From the NCBI RefSeq assembly GCF_014842025.1, contig NZ_JACYUY010000004.1, forward strand, positions 1 to 64,000: 64,000 nt of DNA, in the 5' to 3' direction. The position numbers were made by a program, and so were the translations under genes. Source of the stretch: Massilia sp. CFBP 13721. GTDB taxonomy: Bacteria; Pseudomonadota; Gammaproteobacteria; Burkholderiales; Burkholderiaceae_D. Within the stretch, counting starts at the first letter, position 1. The number at the start of each line of letters is the position of its first letter. Below are positions 33,219 through 40,728 of the stretch, piece by piece. The notes beneath the pieces are model-generated. The model searched no databases, had not been told where the DNA came from, and was given only the letters and a program-made list of their open reading frames with translations.

Positions 33219-34379
33219 TTAAAATGAGCGTGGCATGCCGAGCACGTGCTCGCCGACATACGCCAGGATCAGGTTGGTCGAGATCGGCGCCACCTGGTAG
33301 AGCCGGGTTTCGCGGAACTTGCGCTCGACGTCGTATTCGGCGGCGAAGCCGAAGCCGCCGTGGAACTGCAGGCAGGCGTTGGCCGCTTCCCAGGACGCGT
33401 CGGCGGCCAGCATCTTGGCCATGTTGGCCTGGGCGCCGCAAGCCTGGTGCGCGTCGAACAGTTCGCAGGCTTTGTAGCGCATCAGGTTGGCCGCTTCCAG
33501 GTTGACGTAGGCCTTGGCGATCGGGAACTGCACGCCCTGGTTCTGGCCGATCGGACGGCCGAACACGACGCGCTCGTTGACGTACTTCGTCACCTTGTCG
33601 ATGAACCAGTAGCCGTCGCCGATGCATTCGGCGGCGATCAGCGTGCGCTCGGCGTTGAGGCCATCGAGGATGTACTTGAAGCCCTTGCCTTCCTCGCCGA
33701 TCAGGTTCTCGGCCGGGATTTCCAGGTTCTCGAAGAACAGCTCGTTGGTTTCGTGGTTGACCATGTTCAAGATCGGCTGCACGCTCATGCCCTTTCCGAC
33801 CGCCTCGCGCAGGTCGACGATGAAAATCGACATGCCTTCCGATTTTTTCGTCACGTCCGCCAGCGGCGTGGTGCGCGCCAGCAGGATCATCAGGTCGGAA
33901 TGCTGGATGCGCGAGATCCAGACCTTCTGGCCGTTGATGACGTACTTGTCGCCCTTGCGTACCGCCGTGGTCTTGATGCGGGTGGTGTCGGTGCCGGTGG
34001 AGGGTTCGGTGACGGCCATCGATTGCAGGCGCAATTCGCCGCTGGCGATCTTCGGCAGATAATAATCCTTTTGCGCCTGCGAGCCGTGGCGCAGCAGCGT
34101 GCCCATGTTGTACATCTGGCCGTGGCAGGCGCCGGAGTTGCCGCCCGCGCGGTTGATCTCTTCCATGATGACCGAGGCTTCGGTCAGGCCCAGGCCCGAG
34201 CCGCCATATTCCTGCGGGATCAGCGCGGCCATCCAGCCGGCGGCGGTGAGGGCGTCGACAAAGGCTTCGGGATAGCCGCGCGCCTCGTCGATCTTCCTGA
34301 AATACTCGGCCGGGAATTCGGCGCACAGCGCGCGCACGGCTTCGCGGATGTCTTCATGCGATTGCTCTTGATGGATCAT
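33219..34379 (-). CDS. Acyl-CoA dehydrogenase of the itaconate cluster
   Basis: This 386-residue flavoprotein has the ACAD core (MAVTEPSTGTDTTRIKT near 125-141; KYVINGQKVWIS near 150-161; RETRLYQVAPIST near the end). The YEGT motif that supplies the usual catalytic Glu is replaced by YQVAPIST, so either another Glu acts or it is not a standard beta-oxidation enzyme. GAGGAGACC precedes ATG 34379; the frame is open further upstream but there it overlaps the hydratase gene. It sits between hydratase and CoA-transferase genes in the same order I recall for P. aeruginosa PA0878-PA0883, where its role in itaconate use is not essential or not settled. Confidence 0.83.
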   Translation of the reverse strand: MIHQEQSHEDIREAVRALCAEFPAEYFRKIDEARGYPEAFVDALTAAGWMAALIPQEYGGSGLGLTEASVIMEEINRAGGNSGACHGQMYNMGTLLRHGSQAQKDYYLPKIASGELRLQSMAVTEPSTGTDTTRIKTTAVRKGDKYVINGQKVWISRIQHSDLMILLARTTPLADVTKKSEGMSIFIVDLREAVGKGMSVQPILNMVNHETNELFFENLEIPAENLIGEEGKGFKYILDGLNAERTLIAAECIGDGYWFIDKVTKYVNERVVFGRPIGQNQGVQFPIAKAYVNLEAANLMRYKACELFDAHQACGAQANMAKMLAADASWEAANACLQFHGGFGFAAEYDVERKFRETRLYQVAPISTNLILAYVGEHVLGMPRSF

Positions 34380-34401
34380 GACTGGTCTCCTCTTTATTCG
34401 T

Positions 34402-35268
34402 TCAGGCCGCGCGCAGGACGGCTTCGGCCTGCATCGCCAGTTCGCCGCGGCTGTTCTGGGCCCACAGGCTGATCGTCTTGCCGTCTTCTGCCGGCGCGCC
34501 GCACACTGCAAAATCTTCGATGTCGAACAGTGGCGCCAGCGCGCGGAAGCGGAATGCGGCGATGTCCGCACCCGGCAATTCGCGCCGCACCAGGTCGACC
34601 AGCAGCGTGGCAATCAGCGGGCCGTGCACGATCAGGCCCGGGTAGCCTTCCACTTCGGTGACGTAGCTGCGGTCGTAGTGGATGCGGTGGCCGTTGAAGG
34701 TGAGCGCCGAGTAGCGAAACAGCAGCACCGGGTCCGGATGGATGGTGCGCGACCAGCGCGCATTTGTTGGCGCGGGCTTGGGCGGCGGCGGCATGCTGCC
34801 GGGTGCGGCCAGGTCGCGGTAGACGATGTCGTGTTCTTCGGTGATGGCGGGCTGTCCGCCCTGGCTGATCTCGTGGCGCACGGTGACGAACACCAGGCGC
34901 CCGCTCGCCCCTTCCTTGCTGCTGACGCTGGCGATGGTCGAGGTGCGCGTCAGCGTGGCGCCGATCGGCACCGGGGCGTGGAAGACGAAGCGCCCGCCGG
35001 CCCACATGCGGCGCGGCAGCGGTACCGGCGGCAGGAAGCCGCCGCGTTCGGGGTGGCCATCGGCGCCCAGCTGCGACTGCGGCACGACCGCGGCGAAATT
35101 GGTCCAGTGCCACAGCGGCGGCAGCGGCTCGCCGGCGCCGGGCGCGGTGGCGACATCGAGCGTTGCGGCCAGCGCCGCCGCGACTTCGGGGCGTACGGTT
35201 TCGTGCAGGGTTTCGGTCTTGCCCACCCACTGCTGAAGGTAGGCCGGGTCGAAGGGGTCGGTCGTCAT
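34402..35268 (-). CDS. ich: MaoC-like hydratase, probable itaconyl-CoA hydratase
   Basis: This 288-residue double hot-dog protein should hydrate itaconyl-CoA to citramalyl-CoA. Motifs PLPPLWHWTNFA, GGFLPPVPLPRRMWAGGR and TVRHEISQGGQPAITEEHDI match the mesaconyl-/itaconyl-CoA hydratase (FAS1-like dehydratase) group, and the C-terminal half has HYDRSYVTEVEGYPGLIVHG, the second hot-dog active site. ATG 35268 is chosen because MTTDPFDP is the family-like beginning; ATG 35310 would add 14 residues. It is the first gene of the minus-strand cluster, divergent from a LysR gene with a palindromic operator between them. Confidence 0.8.
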   Translation of the reverse strand: MTTDPFDPAYLQQWVGKTETLHETVRPEVAAALAATLDVATAPGAGEPLPPLWHWTNFAAVVPQSQLGADGHPERGGFLPPVPLPRRMWAGGRFVFHAPVPIGATLTRTSTIASVSSKEGASGRLVFVTVRHEISQGGQPAITEEHDIVYRDLAAPGSMPPPPKPAPTNARWSRTIHPDPVLLFRYSALTFNGHRIHYDRSYVTEVEGYPGLIVHGPLIATLLVDLVRRELPGADIAAFRFRALAPLFDIEDFAVCGAPAEDGKTISLWAQNSRGELAMQAEAVLRAA

Positions 35269-35347
35269 GGTGGTTCGAGCGGGGCTCGCCGTTGGAAGTT
35301 GGTTCATCATAGAATTCGATGGGATCGATAGTGAAATAGAAAATCAT

Positions 35348-35361
35348 GATGCCAGCATCAC
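35348..35361. promoter_or_regulatory. Palindromic LysR-type operator TGATGCCAGCATCA
   Basis: TGATGC-CA-GCATCA lies in the 183-base gap between ich and its divergent LysR gene, the classical position for a LysR autoregulatory/activation site. A second copy (TGATGC-TG-GCATCA) lies upstream of the tctC gene at 36396-36409. Nearby ATCATGG and ATCATGATG elements may be additional half-sites. Confidence 0.6.
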
Positions 35362-35451
35362 GGTTCATCATGGCAGTGCCATCAAGAAACATGATTGCGA
35401 CACATGTGGAAATACATTATTTTGATAGCTCATCCATAACGGGCAATTCTC

Positions 35452-36381
35452 ATGGACATCAAGCAGATCCGTACCCTGATCGCCATCGCCGAAACCGGCA
35501 GCGCCACCAGGGCCGGCGAATTGCTGCACCTGGTGCAGCCGGCCGTGTCGCGCCATATCCGCATGCTCGAGGACGAATGCGGCGTGCCCCTGTTCGAACG
35601 CGAGCGCCACGGCATGGTGCTGACCGACGCAGGCCGCACCCTGGTCGAATACGGGCGGCGCGCCCTGCGCGAGCTGGACAAGGCGCGCGCCGAGATCGGG
35701 CCGGCGGCGCACGCCATTTCCGGGCGCGTGGTGATCGGCTTGCTGGCCAGCGTCAGCCGGCTGCTGGCGGCGGAACTGATTGCACGCCTGCGCATAAAAC
35801 ATCCGAACGTGATCCTGGGCGTGAACGTCGGCTACTCGGGCAACGTGATGCAGTGGCTGGAAGGCGGCGAAGTCGAACTGGCGCTGGTGTACGACACCCG
35901 CTCCTCGACCGGGCTGCAAGTCGAGGCCCTGCTCGACGAACAGCTGTACGTGATCGCGCCGCCGGGCGAACTGGCCGCCGACCAGCCCTTTCCGCTCAAG
36001 CAGCTCGAAAACCAGCCGATGGTCTTCCCCAATCACGTGCACGGCTTGCGCGGCCTGATCGAGCACGCGCTGGCAGTCGCCGGCATCGGCGTCAACGTGG
36101 TGGCCGAGACGAATGCCCTCGACCTGCAGCGCTCTCTGGTGGCGAAGGGCTTCGGCTACACCATCCTGCCCAGTTCGGCGGTGCTGGACGAACTCCAGCA
36201 GGGCAGCCTGTCGGGCGCCCCCGTCGGCTCGCCCGACCTGTCGCGCCGCGTCGTGCTGGCGCGCGCGGCCGCACGCAAGCCATCGCCGGCCGGCGTGGCC
36301 GTGGCCGCCGAACTGGTGGCGCTGATGAAGGAAATGGTACAGGCGGGCGCCTGGCCGGGGGCGACCTGGATCGGCCGCTGA
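35452..36381 (+). CDS. LysR-family regulator of the itaconate cluster
   Basis: This 309-residue regulator has an N-terminal helix-turn-helix (about residues 1-60; TGSATRAGELLHLVQPAVSR, LFERERHGMVLTDAG) and a substrate-binding effector domain (about 90-295; SGRVVIGLLASVSRLLAAEL; YTILPSSAVLDEL). It is divergent from the ich-acad-ict-ccl operon and next to tctC. Palindromes of the same type flank it on both sides, so it probably activates both units in response to itaconate or a related acid (inference), like ItcR/RipR of other bacteria. Confidence 0.85.
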   Translation: MDIKQIRTLIAIAETGSATRAGELLHLVQPAVSRHIRMLEDECGVPLFERERHGMVLTDAGRTLVEYGRRALRELDKARAEIGPAAHAISGRVVIGLLASVSRLLAAELIARLRIKHPNVILGVNVGYSGNVMQWLEGGEVELALVYDTRSSTGLQVEALLDEQLYVIAPPGELAADQPFPLKQLENQPMVFPNHVHGLRGLIEHALAVAGIGVNVVAETNALDLQRSLVAKGFGYTILPSSAVLDELQQGSLSGAPVGSPDLSRRVVLARAAARKPSPAGVAVAAELVALMKEMVQAGAWPGATWIGR

Positions 36382-36394
36382 CCTATGCCGTTCC

Positions 36395-36410
36395 CTGATG
36401 CTGGCATCAG
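36395..36410. promoter_or_regulatory. Second palindrome CTGATGCTGGCATCAG upstream of tctC
   Basis: A perfect 16-bp palindrome, 13 bases after the LysR stop and about 90 bases before the tctC start. It shares TGATGC-N2-GCATCA with the ich/LysR intergenic site, so the receptor is probably in the same regulon. Confidence 0.6.
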
Positions 36411-36499
36411 AAAAAGCTATTTCACTTTGCTTCCCATAAGCTTCTACGATGGTTTAAACACAAGCGGGTCCACCGCTTCAACCAGACGAGGAGACAAGG

Positions 36500-37468
36500 A
36501 TGCTGAAGAAACTGATCGTTGCTAGCGCTGCGCTGCTGGCCGCCAATGCCGTGCTGGCCGCCGACTACCCGGACCAGACCATCACCATGGTCATCCCCTT
36601 CTCCGCCGGCGGCCCGACCGACACCATCGCCCGCATCCTGGCCCAGACCATGAGCAAGTCGCTGAAACAGACCGTCATCGTCGAGAACGCCCTCGGCGCC
36701 GGCGGAACGCTCGCCGCCGGCCGGGTCATGCGCGCCCGGCCGGACGGCTATACCGTCCTGCTGCACCATAACGGCATGGCGACCAGCCCGGCCATGTACC
36801 GCAAGCTCGCCTTCAATCCGCTGGGCGATTTCGAATACATCGGCCAGGCCGCCGACGTGCCGATGGTGCTGGTCGCGCGCAAGGACCTGCCGCCCAACAA
36901 CCTGAAGGAACTGATCGCCTACGTCAAGGCCAACAAGGGCAAGCTCAGCATGGGCAACGCCGGCCTGGGCGCCGTATCGCACCAGTGCGGCATGTTGTTC
37001 CTGAGCGCGATCGGCACGCCGATCACGACCGTCCCCTACAAGGGCACCGCGCCCGCCATGAACGACCTGCTCGGCGGCCAGATCGACCTGCTGTGCGACC
37101 AGACCACGTCGACCACTTCGCACATCCGCGCCGGTAAAGTGAAGGTGTACGGCGCCACCACCAAGGCACGGGTGGCTTCGCTGCCGAACGTGCCGACGCT
37201 GGCCGAACAGGGCATGCCCGGCTTCGAGATGTACGTCTGGCACGGCCTGTACGCGCCGAAAGGCACGCCGCAACCAATCATCGCCAAGCTCGGCGGCGCG
37301 CTGCGCGAGGCCATGGCCGATCCCAACGTCAAGGCCAAGTTCGCCGACCTCGGCGCCGAGACGGTGGCGGCCGACAAGGCCACGCCCGCCGGGCTGCAGA
37401 CGCACCTGAAGGCGGAGATGGACAAGTGGGGGCCGATCTACAAGAAGGCCGGGGCGTTCGCCGACTGA
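36500..37468 (+). CDS. Bug-family TctC receptor, probably for itaconate-type C5 acids
   Basis: This 322-residue periplasmic binding protein has a signal peptide (residues 1-20, ending LAA), then DYPDQTITMVIPFSAGGPTD, the Bug ligand-loop motif, and VPYKGTAPAMNDLLGGQIDL in the second domain. GAGGAGACAAGG precedes the ATG at 36500. No tctA or tctB accompanies it, so it must share a membrane component encoded elsewhere (for instance the TctBA at 15.5-17.5 kb) or act as a sensor. The shared palindrome ties it to the itaconate cluster. Confidence 0.85.
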   Translation: MLKKLIVASAALLAANAVLAADYPDQTITMVIPFSAGGPTDTIARILAQTMSKSLKQTVIVENALGAGGTLAAGRVMRARPDGYTVLLHHNGMATSPAMYRKLAFNPLGDFEYIGQAADVPMVLVARKDLPPNNLKELIAYVKANKGKLSMGNAGLGAVSHQCGMLFLSAIGTPITTVPYKGTAPAMNDLLGGQIDLLCDQTTSTTSHIRAGKVKVYGATTKARVASLPNVPTLAEQGMPGFEMYVWHGLYAPKGTPQPIIAKLGGALREAMADPNVKAKFADLGAETVAADKATPAGLQTHLKAEMDKWGPIYKKAGAFAD

Positions 37469-37569
37469 GCGTGCCGCCACCCGGGTAAGCGTAGAATGAA
37501 CCCGGAGGCTGGGCTGCGCTTGCCCGGCCCGGCTGCGATATCCTTTGCAACTTCACCCGGGAGCATGCA

Positions 37570-38142
37570 ATGCCTGTCACCAGCTACCTCGATTTCGATC
37601 CCGCCATCGGCGCGCGGGTCTTCCTGCACGACTCGGCACAAATCATCGGCGACGTGCGCATCGGCGACGACAGTTCGGTCTGGTGCAATGCCGTGCTGCG
37701 CGGCGACGTCAACCACATCCACATCGGCCGCTGCACCAACATCCAGGATTTTTCGATGGGCCACGTCTCGCACAGGAACGAGAACAACCCGCAGGGTACG
37801 CCGCTGCTGATCGGCGACTACGTCACGGTCGGCCACGCGGTGATCCTGCATGGCTGCACCATCGGCGATGAGTGTTTGATCGGCATGGGCGCGATCCTGA
37901 TGGACGACGTCGTCGTTGGCGCCAGGGTCATGGTCGGCGCCGGCAGCCTGGTCCCGCCGGGCAAGGTGCTCGATAGCGGCTACCTGTACGTGGGCCGGCC
38001 GGCGCGCAAGGTGCGCCCGCTCAGCGCCGAGGAGCTCGCCCACAACCGCTACCTGGCCGAGCATTACGTGCGGCTGAAGGACAACTACCTGGTGCAGGAG
38101 GCGGCGCCGGCCGTCACCGGGACGGCGCCGCACGAGGATTGA
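37570..38142 (+). CDS. Gamma-carbonic anhydrase-like protein (YrdA/PaaY type)
   Basis: This 190-residue left-handed beta-helix protein contains hexapeptide repeats throughout (GDVRIGDDSSVWCNAVLRGD, then IGDYVTVGHAVILHGCTIGD). Zinc-ligand His residues are at 65 (MGHV), 89 (VGHA) and 94 (LHGC). It forms trimers with metal at the interfaces. Some members hydrate CO2; others (PaaY) hydrolyse stray CoA thioesters, which would suit the acid-CoA context. It lies about 100 bases after tctC and abuts the tandem repeat array. Confidence 0.85.
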   Translation: MPVTSYLDFDPAIGARVFLHDSAQIIGDVRIGDDSSVWCNAVLRGDVNHIHIGRCTNIQDFSMGHVSHRNENNPQGTPLLIGDYVTVGHAVILHGCTIGDECLIGMGAILMDDVVVGARVMVGAGSLVPPGKVLDSGYLYVGRPARKVRPLSAEELAHNRYLAEHYVRLKDNYLVQEAAPAVTGTAPHED

Positions 38143-38149
38143 CGTCAGG

Positions 38150-39399
38150 CCTACGATCATCGCAACGCAGGCAATGTGGCCTGGCTTACTGCCAACACCA
38201 AGCCCGGTCGCGCAATCCGCGTTGCGCGATACGTAGGGCGGACTCCGTCCACGGCCCTTCTCATGCGTATCGAGACGCGCCACCTGGCCCGGGAGCGCGC
38301 ACGTACAGGTTTTTTCCGGCGTTGAGGTGTGCGACGAGACGGCCGTGGACGGAGTCCACCCTACGATGATCGAACCGCGGACGGTGTGGCCTGGCTTTCC
38401 GCTGATACCAAGCCCGGTCGCGCAATCCGCGTTGCGCGATACGTAGGGTGGACTCCGTCCACGGCCCTTCTCATGCGTATCGAGACGCGCCACCTGGCCC
38501 GGGAGCGCGCACGTACAGGTTTTTTCCGGCGTTGAGGTGTGCGACGAGACGGCCGTGGACTGAGTCCACCCGACGATGTTCGAACCGCGGGCGGTGTGGC
38601 CTGGCTTTCCGCTGATACCAAGCCCGGTCGCGCAATCCGCATTGCGCGATACGTAGGGTGGACTCCGTCCACGGCCCTTCTCATGCATATCGAGACGCGC
38701 CACCTGGCCCGGGAGCGCGCACGTACAGGTTTTTTCCGGCGTTGAGGTGTGCGACGAAACGGCCGTGGACGGAGTCCACCCTACGATGATCGAACCGCGG
38801 ACGGTGTGGCCTGGCTTTCCGCTGATACCAAGCCCGGTCGCGCAATCCGCGTTGCGCGATACGTAGGGTGGACTCCGTCCACGGCCCTTCTCATGCGTAT
38901 CGAGACGCGCCGCGTAGCTGGGAGCGCGCACGTACGGGCTTCTCCCGGCGTTGAGGTGTGCGACGAAACGGCCGTGGACGGAGCCCACCCGACGATGTTC
39001 GAACCGCGGGCGGTGTGGCCTGGCTTTCCGCTGATACCAAGCCGGGTCGCGCGATCCGCGTTGCGCGGTACGTAGGGTGGACTCCGTCCACGGCCCTTCT
39101 CATGCGTATCGAGACGCGCCACCTGGCCCGGGAGCGCGCACGTACAGGTTTTTTCCGGCGTTGAGGTGTGCGACGAGACGGCCGTGGACGGAGTCCACCC
39201 GACGATGTTCGAAACGCGGGCGGTGTGGCCTGGCTTTCCGCTGATACCAAGCCCGGTCGCGCAATCCGCGTTGCGCGGTACGTAGGGTGGACTCCGTCCA
39301 CGGCCTTTTCCATGCATATCGAGATGCTTGAGTAATACCGCGTGGACTCGAGAGTCCAGCCTACGATGATCGAAACGCGGGCTGTGTGGCCTGGCTTGG
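38150..39399. repeat. Tandem array of about six 210-bp hairpin-ended units
   Basis: GTAGGG(C/T)GG starts recur at 38233, 38443, 38653, 38863, 39072 and 39282, that is, every 210 bases (once 209). Each unit is a roughly 132-bp hairpin-ended element (GTAGGGTGGACTCCGTCCACG to CGTGGACGGAGTCCACCCTAC) plus a 78-bp spacer containing TGTGGCCTGGCTTTCC and AAGCCCGGTCGCGCAATCC. Units 1-3 and 5 are nearly identical; unit 4 has a diverged interior; unit 6 lost its middle and ends with GTGGACTCGAGAGTCCAG. The array fills the entire gap between convergent genes ending at 38142 and 39407. Because 210 is divisible by three, long meaningless open frames cross it. Confidence 0.92.
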
Positions 39400-39406
39400 C
39401 GCTGCC

Positions 39407-40378
39407 CTATTCTTTTTCGATGCCCGCCTTGCGGATGATCTCGCCCCAGCGCTTCGCTTCGGCCGCCTGGAACGCCGCCAGCTCCTGCGGCGAAGTCAGG
39501 AAAACCGTGGTGCCGCTCATCGCGTAGAAGCCGCTGTTCGCGGTCGGGCTGTTGGCGGCGCGGCGCAGCAGGTCGTTGAGGCGGGCGACGATCGGCGCCG
39601 GCGTTTTTGCGGGCGCATAGGCCGCGAACCAGTAACCGATGTCGTAACCCTTCACGCCCGCCTCGGCAATGGTCGGCACCGTCGGCGCCAGCGGCGAGCG
39701 GGTGCTGCCCGAATAGCCGAGGGCGCGCAGCTTGCCGCTCTTGATGTGCGGCAGGCCGGTGGCGGTATCGGTGATCATCATCCCGATCTGGCCGCCCATC
39801 AGGTCGGTGATCGCATAGGTATTGCTTTTATAGGGCACGTGCAGCAGCTGCACGCCCGCCATCTGCTGGAACAGTTCGCCCGCGACCCGGCTCGACGAAC
39901 TGCCGCTGCCGAAGGTGAGCTTGCCCGGCTCCTTCTTTGCGCGCGCGATGAAGTCGCCCACGTTCGTGACCGGCGAGTTCGCGTTGACGACCATGATCTG
40001 CCCGCCCTTGCCCAGCGCCGTGATCGGCGCGAAGCTCTTGACCGGATCGTAAGGAACCCGCTTGTACAGGTGCTCGGCCGCGGCGTGGGTGGTGTTCGTC
40101 GCGATCAGCACCGTGTAGCCATCCGGCGCCGCGCGCGCCGCTTCGTTGGCGCCTATGAAGCCATTGCCGCCGGGGCGGTTGTCGACGATCACCTGCTGCT
40201 TCGTCTCCAGCGTGATTGCCTGGCCCAGTGCGCGCGCCAGCTGGTCGGTCGCAGTGCCGGCGGCGAAGGGGACCACGAAGCGGATCGGTCTTTCGGGGAA
40301 GCCGGCGGCGGATGCGCCAGCCGACAAGGCGAGGCAGATGGCCGGGATGGCGAAGAAGGGAAATTTCGTGAGGCTCAT
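39407..40378 (-). CDS. Bug-family TctC receptor linked to AtuA-like genes
   Basis: This 323-residue periplasmic receptor has a signal peptide (about residues 1-25, ending SAGASA), the Bug motif RPIRFVVPFAAGTATDQLAR and the second-domain pattern VPYKSNTYAITDLMGGQIGM. It is the last gene of a minus-strand operon after the AtuA pair (29-base gap), so it probably collects the substrate of that pathway. Its stop lies seven bases from the repeat array. Confidence 0.86.
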   Translation of the reverse strand: MSLTKFPFFAIPAICLALSAGASAAGFPERPIRFVVPFAAGTATDQLARALGQAITLETKQQVIVDNRPGGNGFIGANEAARAAPDGYTVLIATNTTHAAAEHLYKRVPYDPVKSFAPITALGKGGQIMVVNANSPVTNVGDFIARAKKEPGKLTFGSGSSSSRVAGELFQQMAGVQLLHVPYKSNTYAITDLMGGQIGMMITDTATGLPHIKSGKLRALGYSGSTRSPLAPTVPTIAEAGVKGYDIGYWFAAYAPAKTPAPIVARLNDLLRRAANSPTANSGFYAMSGTTVFLTSPQELAAFQAAEAKRWGEIIRKAGIEKE

Positions 40379-40407
40379 TGGGGGTGTCTCCTTGTCTGTT
40401 ATTCGAT

Positions 40408-40728
40408 TCAGGGCTGCGAGGCTTGGTCGGGGATCTCGATGCTGAGAATGGCCGAACCCAGGGTCTTGCCGTGCGCGTCCAGCGCCAGCGAACGGGTGAC
40501 GCCACCGCTCAGCGCGCCGTGCAGCACGAAGTTCAGGGCGCCGAGCGCCGGCAATGCGTAGCGTCGCACCTCGCCCGTGGCAATCTCCGCGAAATGCGCT
40601 TTCACCAGTTCAGCAGTCACATGCCGCTCCAGCAGCGCGTAATCCTGCGGGTCGTAAGCGATCACGGAAATGTTCGAGATATTCCCCTTGTCGCCGGCGC
40701 GCGCATGCGCAATCTCACGTAACAGCAT
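40408..40728 (-). CDS. AtuA-associated small C-terminal-domain protein
   Basis: This 106-residue protein corresponds to the C-terminal alpha/beta domain that is fused to AtuA/DUF1446 in some bacteria and separate in others. The start LLREIAHARAGDKGNISNIS is typical of that domain. ATG 40728 has GGGGAG eight bases upstream and overlaps the AtuA stop by 14 bases; a TTG at 40734 is less likely. It probably forms a complex with the AtuA-like protein. The reaction is unknown. Confidence 0.75.
   Translation of the reverse strand: MLLREIAHARAGDKGNISNISVIAYDPQDYALLERHVTAELVKAHFAEIATGEVRRYALPALGALNFVLHGALSGGVTRSLALDAHGKTLGSAILSIEIPDQASQP

Noticed and set aside
37438..38988. A 516-codon minus-strand open frame with 70-residue repeats
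   Set aside because: It is created by the 210-bp DNA repeat (210 is divisible by three). Similar frames are open on both strands, there is no ribosome-binding site, and it overlaps the carbonic anhydrase gene.
38150..39399. Possible CRISPR array
   Set aside because: Units are about 210 bp with a nearly identical 78-bp spacer each time; spacers are not unique and no cas gene is nearby.
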